Program-made: the position numbers and the translations under genes
In this document: one piece after another, positions 58,407 to 64,000 of the stretch
Numbering within the stretch: the stretch's first letter is position 1
Layout of the letters: every line of letters begins with the position of its first letter
From: Gymnopus androsaceus JB14
Lineage: Eukaryota; Basidiomycota; Agaricomycetes; Agaricales; Omphalotaceae
DNA: 64,000 bases
Reading direction: 5' to 3'
Assembly (NCBI GenBank): GCA_009733575.1
Contig: ML769496.1
Location: 62,001 to 126,000 of the forward strand
Notes under the pieces: generated by a model
What the model was told of the DNA's origin: nothing
Database searches by the model: none
What the model saw: only the letters and a program-made list of their open reading frames with translations

Positions 58407-60147
58407 ATGCTCAAAAGAGTCGCAGCTATTCTTTTTCTTGCTGGTCTCGCATGGGCAGCTGCAGACAACTTGACCGTGACTACTCGAACTGGAACTTTTA
58501 TTGGTGGCCTCAACGACACGTATCCCGACGTCAGGCACTTCAAGTATATCCCATACGCAAACGTACGTAGCTCTACACACACCTCTTACCTGGTGGATAC
58601 TGAATGACATTCTCCCAGCCTCCCGTAGGTGCCAAACGATGGACCTCACCTGAACCTCTCGACAATTCTTCCGAAGTTATCGACTCTACAGTCTTCGGCC
58701 CAGCTTGCGCACAATATGTCTCCGCTATCCCTACAGCATGGGCACTCAACATCACAGGCAACCTTATCGTCAACTATGGCGAAAGCTTACTTGCCGGACA
58801 AGTCGCGCAAAACTCTGCTGAAGACTGTCTGACCCTTGCCATTTGGACCCCTACCAATGCCACGGCAGATTCGAAACTCCCCGTTATCCACTTCCTCACT
58901 GGCGGCGGGGATGTGACCGGTGGCATTGACATTCCTACCCAACTTCCTGCGCATTGGGTTCATCTCTCACATAGCCATATTGTCATCACGACCAACTACC
59001 GAGTTAACATCTTCAGCTACCCGAATGCCCGTGGCCTGAGTGGATCCACTAACTTTGCCCTCCAAGACCAACGTTTGGCTGTTGAGTGGGTTAGCGAGAA
59101 CATTGCTGCTTTTGGCGGGGATCCTTCAAAGTAAGCCCTATTCACCTCCTTGTCCTTCATGGCATGTTATTCACAATCGTTTTTTCCAAGGATCACCTTT
59201 GGGGTCAGTCTGCGGGCTCATCCGCGACGGATATGTATCTGTTCTCCTTCTACGAAGATCCCATTGTTCGTGCTACAATCTCGAGCTCTGGATTTGCGAT
59301 TGGTCATGCAACTAACGCAGACTACGCCGGTACCAACTTCACTTTTGTAGCAAAGAACATGGGATGCGATTTCGAAGATGCGGAAACTGAGCTCCAGTGC
59401 ATGCGCCGCATTCCGATGGATCGTATTGAAAACTTTATTGGTCAATACCAGGATAATTCGACGTTGGTAAACACGTCCCAGCCCGCCATAGCATTCACAA
59501 GACAAGGTAAGTAAGCCTTACTACCGTAACCAAGCCTCTGCTAATTTCTCTATCCATTAGCCGACAACAAATATGTCTTCACCAACTACACGGAGCGCTA
59601 TCTCAACGGTCAAATCGCCAAACTCCCCAAAATACTTGGTACTACTGCCCGTGAAGCCTCCGCCCTGGACACCTACCCCATCAACGACGTTGCTGCAGGG
59701 CCAAACGAGACACTAGTCGTTATCAACACCCTCGCTACCGTCTGTGACGCCTACAACACTAGTGTCCTTCGGGAGGAACTCGGTCTCACCACCTACCGTT
59801 ACGAATGGGCCGGTAATTTCAGCAACATTGCTCCCGTTACGTGGCTCGGTGCATACCACTATTCTGACCTCTACATGTTCTTTGGTTCGTATGTCATTGC
59901 GCCGGGTGAGATTACGGATTTGGAAGTCCAGACATCGGTGACCATGCAGAATTATTTGTTGGATTTTATCAAGGACCCGACGTCGTTGCCGGCGAATGGG
60001 TGGCCGGCGTATCAGGTTGATAATGCGACGACTAGTGGAACTTTGGCGCAATTTGGAGCGGACGGACAGGTAGTGCAGTTCGTGGACGGGAATACGGTTG
60101 AAGGAGCTTGTCATATTCTTGGCGATACGTATAATACCACGCCTTAG
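58407..60147 (+). CDS. Secreted type-B carboxylesterase, one base short at the active-site exon
   Basis: Exons 58407-58562, 58619-59130, 59191-59506 and 59561-60147. The start MLKRVAAILFLAGLAWAAAD is a signal peptide. Then come VTTRTGTFIGG, YIPYAN, PPVGAKRW, the oxyanion GGGD, NYRVNIFSYP, NFALQDQRLAVEWV, IAAFGGDPSK, the nucleophile elbow GQSAGS, and later TTAREAS (Glu) and GAYHYSD (His), the Ser-Glu-His triad of the alpha/beta-hydrolase carboxylesterase B family. Many N-glycosylation sites. The exons total 1,571 nt, one short of a multiple of three; the lost base falls at ATCACCTTTGGGG (59192-59204), where ITLWGQSAG needs one more C. Substrate unknown; related enzymes cleave esters outside the cell. 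Confidence 0.85.
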
Positions 60148-60285
60148 GAAGGACATACGGATATACTTACGACTCGGCATGGTTGCTTTTAAAAATACAA
60201 GATGTTTTCTTCTGCTTCGTTACTGTAAGGGAATTGACGCTATAGATTAGATTAGATCAAATTTTCTCGAACTCATACCCTCCAG

Positions 60286-62023
60286 ATGGAATGCAGGAAC
60301 TGCCAGCTCCAGCAACGAAAATTCTTTTGCGAGAATTGCATAAAGAACCGGTGAGTCTTGTTTCGATATTTACACAATTACCAACCAATTTAGCCTTCAA
60401 GATTTCAAAAAACAAACGAGTCATTTTGCTCTTGAACGAGATGCGGCCGTGGCTAAAGCCACTACTGCACTTGCTATTGGAAGATCAGGAGGAATGGAAT
60501 CTGCGCGTACTCGTCGCGCCAGCGTTTCATCGATGCAGCGCCGAGTTTCAGAGCTAATGGACGGTTTAGCTTCATTGAGAAGGGACAATGAACAGAGTAC
60601 GTTTTTTGTGGGTTTATTTAATTTTGGTAACGGAGCCTGCTTTATCTAGAACGAGAAAGACTACAAAATCTTCGTAATTCACTAGCTGAACGGAGGCAGA
60701 CGTTGGCGGCTGCGAAACTAGTGTCTTCACAAGCATCCTCAGTTTCTCCTGCTATTCTTTCCGCGCATTCTTCTCTGGCTTCCCTTTCCTCTTCTATCGC
60801 TCAAGCTCGAATCGGGCTGGTTCAGGAGCTCGTCGAAGTCTTTGGCATTGCTCAAGACAACATTCATTGGACAATTGGCAATCTGATACTGCCAGTGCCA
60901 GGCGACATGCGCAGATATCCTCCAGACCATATAAACGCTGTACTGACTCATACAATCCACTTTGTAAACTTGCTTGCATTTTATCTTGGTGTCAAGTTGC
61001 CTTTTCACGTTACGTGGGGCAAGGGCAAGTTGGGTGTTGGTATTCCGTATATCGGTGCTGTGAAAGGAATCGGAGGCGAGAATGGCGGTTGGGCTAGGCA
61101 TGTCTTTATGTTCTTCCCTCTATTTTTATTTTCTTATAATCAATTACACAGGTGGCATCATACGCATCCTCTACATGTCTCTGCTTCTACGACGTCAGCT
61201 CAGTCAGCACCATCATCTCCGTTCACATCTATAACCCTTCTTGGTTTGGCTTCGCCATCGCGTTCTGACGCAAGATCTTCTTCTGCCACTATTACCGAAG
61301 CGGATTCTACGATACTCGAAAAGTCTCCTACAAATCCATCTTCAACCGCAACAATCCAATCTACTCCATCCTTTGCGACAGGTATCACTATGTTTCTGTA
61401 TAACGTTGCATATCTTGCCTACACCCAGCACGTAAACATTCCACTACACCAGGTAGCAGCAGGAGACGTACTGGGTAATCTGTGGACTGTTTGCCTTAAT
61501 AGCAATGGGCTGGGTAGGTGAGTTTACCTTTTCGACCCGTTCCTTTCCATATATTAATTAAATAACCGCGCTTTCTTTCTCTTAATAGGCTTTCACACGA
61601 AACCACATCCCCCATCCATCTTCGTTCCCTCTGCCGCATCTTCCTCCGCCGACTCCTCATGGTTTCCGTCTCGAGTTCGGACAACTGTTACAGGCTGCAT
61701 CCCGGCCGAGAATTGCTGCGACGCAACCGATGCCAGCTCAAAGGGTGAATTCTGTGAACGAGAATGGTGCTCCTACAGTTAAAGATACTGTATCGAGCCA
61801 AGACCGCTCGTCGTCCCATACTCGCGCTCGGACTACATCCGATATGCACTCTCAAACTAGACCTGGAGGATCTGGCAAGGATAGACGTCGTGTGTCGGAT
61901 GTTTCATTGGCAAAGGATATCGTGAAGGTGAGAGGTGACCATGATCTCAGTCAGGTGTTTGAAGATGAAGAAGGTCGAGAGCATTCGCATGAGGGTGAAG
62001 AGGATGAGTGGGATATACTTTGA
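60286..62023 (+). CDS. ATG14: Atg14/UVRAG-family autophagy subunit
   Basis: Exons 60286-60350, 60394-60596, 60650-61097, 61152-61517 and 61589-62023. The N-terminus MECRNCQLQQRKFFCENC has two CxxC pairs as in Atg14, which recruits the Vps34 PI3-kinase complex to autophagosome sites. A coiled coil follows (RRVSELMDGLASLRRDNE onward), then the ATG14/UVRAG core WTIGNLILPVPGDMRRYPPD, INAVLTHTIHFVNLLAFYLGVKLPF, GIPYIGAVKG, WHHTHPLHV and ITMFLYNVAYLAY. The third intron uses a GC donor (61098-61151). The last exon is one base short: LSHETTSP continues into LPPPTPHGFRLEFGQLLQ only if the CCCCC run near 61609 has six C. UVRAG/Vps38 is the alternative; the N-terminal Cys pairs favour Atg14. Confidence 0.75.
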
Positions 62024-62249
62024 TCTGCAGTTTCGTATCCCTCTGAAACCTTTCGAAGTGGGGTGACTATGGAACTTTCCATGTTAGACTGTATATGTGT
62101 CAAGTGTAGAAACTCGAAGCTCCTCTGTATATTAGATCTGCCAAGTACTGTATCTATTATTTTATTTTAAAGACCACAATAAGCGTCGAGAGATAGAGAT
62201 AGGCGCTCACTTGAGATGGGCGCCATTATCGCCTTTTGACCTTATTCTT

Positions 62250-62944
62250 TATCTCGGAAGTACCAACTCATCCCATGCTTTTCCAAACGAGATTCTCTGC
62301 GGGGTTTTCCTCCATTATACCTTTTCCTTCGAATTCGCCGATGAGAACAGCGACTGGGCTACCCTAAAACTTGCACCTATCTGCTCTCGTTGGCGCAGCG
62401 TGGCTGTCAAAACTCAGAATGTCTGGTCTCGAATCATCATCCATATATGCGACCCGCAGAGGGATGACTCGGAGGTGGAGATTCCCGAGGGTGTGCTACC
62501 GCTAGCAGAGAGCTTTCTGGGATGGCATTGCTTGAAATTTTCCTCGATTTTGCCTGTCCTTCTGTCCTCCTCCTTGATTGCCCACTCACATCGCTGGCAC
62601 ACGGTTCATTTCCAACTCGAGGACAGCTTTTTAGGACAAGAGACAATACAGAAAGCGAGCTCTCTCTGTCTCACTATTGCCTCCCTGCTTTGGAGGAACT
62701 AAACATACATGCATCCGATGTCGATGTTAACCCTTTGACCTCGATGTTCAACTTTTTTGAATATGCTCCAAAACTGACCTCTGTGGCGATCAATCCTGGA
62801 GGAACGTTTTACCTCCTGGGAGCACTGAAGTTTCCATGGCAGAATCTCACTGTAGTTTCCATTGACTGTGTAGCATTCATTCAGGTCAAGCCACTTCTCA
62901 TTCTGTGTCCGAAGCTAGAAAAAGGATCAATTATGTGTGCCTAG
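62250..62944 (+). pseudogene. F-box protein fragment (copy 2)
   Basis: Clearer than copy 1: SSHAFPNEILCGVFLHYTF (F-box helix 1), ADENSDWATLKLAPICSRWRS, VAVKTQNVWSRIIIHI, then LGWHCLKFSSILPVLL, LPALEELNIHASDVDVN in the next frame, ending MCA-stop at 62944. One frame break near 62670 and no clear start codon. Confidence 0.7.
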
Positions 62945-63544
62945 AATGACAAGGATGAGCATACTGGAATCGTCCCAGCACATTCCCAGTCATATTAGAA
63001 CAACAACAACTTGAGCTCTTCCTCTCGATTTATGGAGACAATGATGTGGTGGAATTTCTATGTCCACTTGGATTCTGCCCTCATTAGAGATCCTTGATCT
63101 TGAGATCCCTAATATGTCTATACTAGATGTAAGCGCGTTGTTGGTCCAACCTCATTGTCGAACGTTGCGCACTTTCCATATGAGTCTATTTAAGTTACTA
63201 TATTGTGGTCTTGCTAGTTCGCTCCTGACTTGAACGAAACATGCAACTTGAAGAGTGCATAAACGATATCGATATTCGGATGAACCAACATTATAAAACT
63301 TATTGACACAACGAGAAGCAGAAGACAATAATTATATTAACGTTCACTTTGGACAGTCCGCTTCCATCAGTGCGAATATTCATCTGAGGGGCTTGTAGTC
63401 AGAGTGTCCTTCCAATAACCCCAGTAAAAATAATCGCGCCGCTCCATTTCAACATAAAGGCCATTTACAGCCGAAGCAAGCAAAAATTACAACACATTTA
63501 GATGTCATAAAGGTCTTTACTCCCTGTCACGAATCCTGTCCCGG

Positions 63545-63935
63545 GCTCATGGAGATCCCTCCTCTTTGACCCCCTTGTCTGTGGCCATCCTGCTACGAGT
63601 CTTAGGTATTTTCCCATGGATTCTCCTAGAACTTCCTCGCCTGCGGCCATCCTACTACGAGTCATAGGTCTTGCCCGATGGAAGCTCCTAGAACTTCCTC
63701 TTTAGCTTTCCTTTGCCCCCTGGCCTTTCCTTTGCCTATAGCTCTCGATGGTGCTATGAGAGGTACAAGAGGAGGAAGAGGAGGAAGCGCTGCAAATGCA
63801 CCCATGCCTCCCGCTCCTGCTCCTATTCCTCCGAGGGCAACTAACCCAGCCCGGGACCTCCACCACCCAGTACACCAACCAGCACCCATCCCCCACCAAC
63901 AGGTTGCTGTATTGCCGCTGCTCAAATTCAATCAT
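63545..63935 (-). CDS. Unrecognised Gly/Ala/Pro-rich reading frame (copy 2)
   Basis: Same sequence as 43734-44118 with one-base indels that change the frames. Start MIEFEQRQYSN on the minus strand is in frame with only part of the repeat-bearing 3' half. Function unknown. Confidence 0.25.
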
Positions 63936-64000
63936 CTAAATTGTTGATTAGATTTACCGAAAGACAATGGAAGAATGGGATATGTAAAACAAACACACGA

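Larger units (their letters stand above)
62156..64000 (+). repeat. 2-kb direct duplicate, copy 2 (runs off the window)
   Basis: Counterpart of 42208-44188. Lacks the 118-bp stretch of copy 1. Its left border is 130 bp after the stop of the ATG14-like gene. Confidence 0.9.

Overview
This is nuclear DNA of a filamentous basidiomycete, most likely an agaricomycete. Genes are split by many introns of about 45-60 bp with GT..AG ends and CTNAC-like branch sites. The gene families fit this group: a group III hybrid histidine kinase, F-box proteins, a ThrE/Prm10-like transporter, purine nucleoside permease and Tnp2 transposase. There are no operons, ribosome binding sites or CRISPR arrays.

Layout. 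1-1837 is the 3' part of a gene of near-identical ankyrin repeats. 2183-7875 is a full-length Ty1/copia retrotransposon with 364-bp LTRs and a 5-bp target duplication; its damage is almost wholly CpG to TpG. 9897-16726 is the 22-exon osmosensing histidine kinase NIK1. 18.9-32.2 kb holds a MeaB-like bZIP factor, a PLC-like phosphodiesterase, a DUF1348 protein, an alkyltransferase-like DNA repair protein and a large ThrE/Prm10-like membrane protein. 34.9-40.2 kb holds an F-box protein, a secreted purine nucleoside permease and a multi-pass membrane protein.

From 40.2 kb the window is rearranged. A 1.2-kb unit coding for a small Cys-rich membrane protein occurs at 40.2-41.4 kb and, inverted, at 55.8-57.0 kb. 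A 2-kb F-box pseudogene unit occurs at 42.2-44.2 kb and again, in the same orientation, at 62.2-64.0 kb. A copia LTR-PBS-gag fragment lies between the first copies. A Tnp2 transposase gene with two frame breaks (44.5-47.6 kb) converges on an intact 610-codon gene (47.6-49.8 kb) whose C-terminus carries an HxD...H...R iron/2-oxoglutarate dioxygenase signature of TET/JBP type. Next to it, 50-54 kb is a patchwork of host-gene fragments (aldo-keto reductase, MSP1 AAA ATPase, a BRCT protein), followed by a 25-N assembly gap. The right end carries a secreted carboxylesterase and an ATG14-like autophagy gene.

Several conserved host genes (NIK1, carboxylesterase, ATG14, PLC-like, ThrE-like) are each off by single bases, mostly in short homopolymers, while others splice to exact multiples of three. 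Consensus errors are therefore likely in places. The copia stop codons are different: they are substitutions, all TGA.
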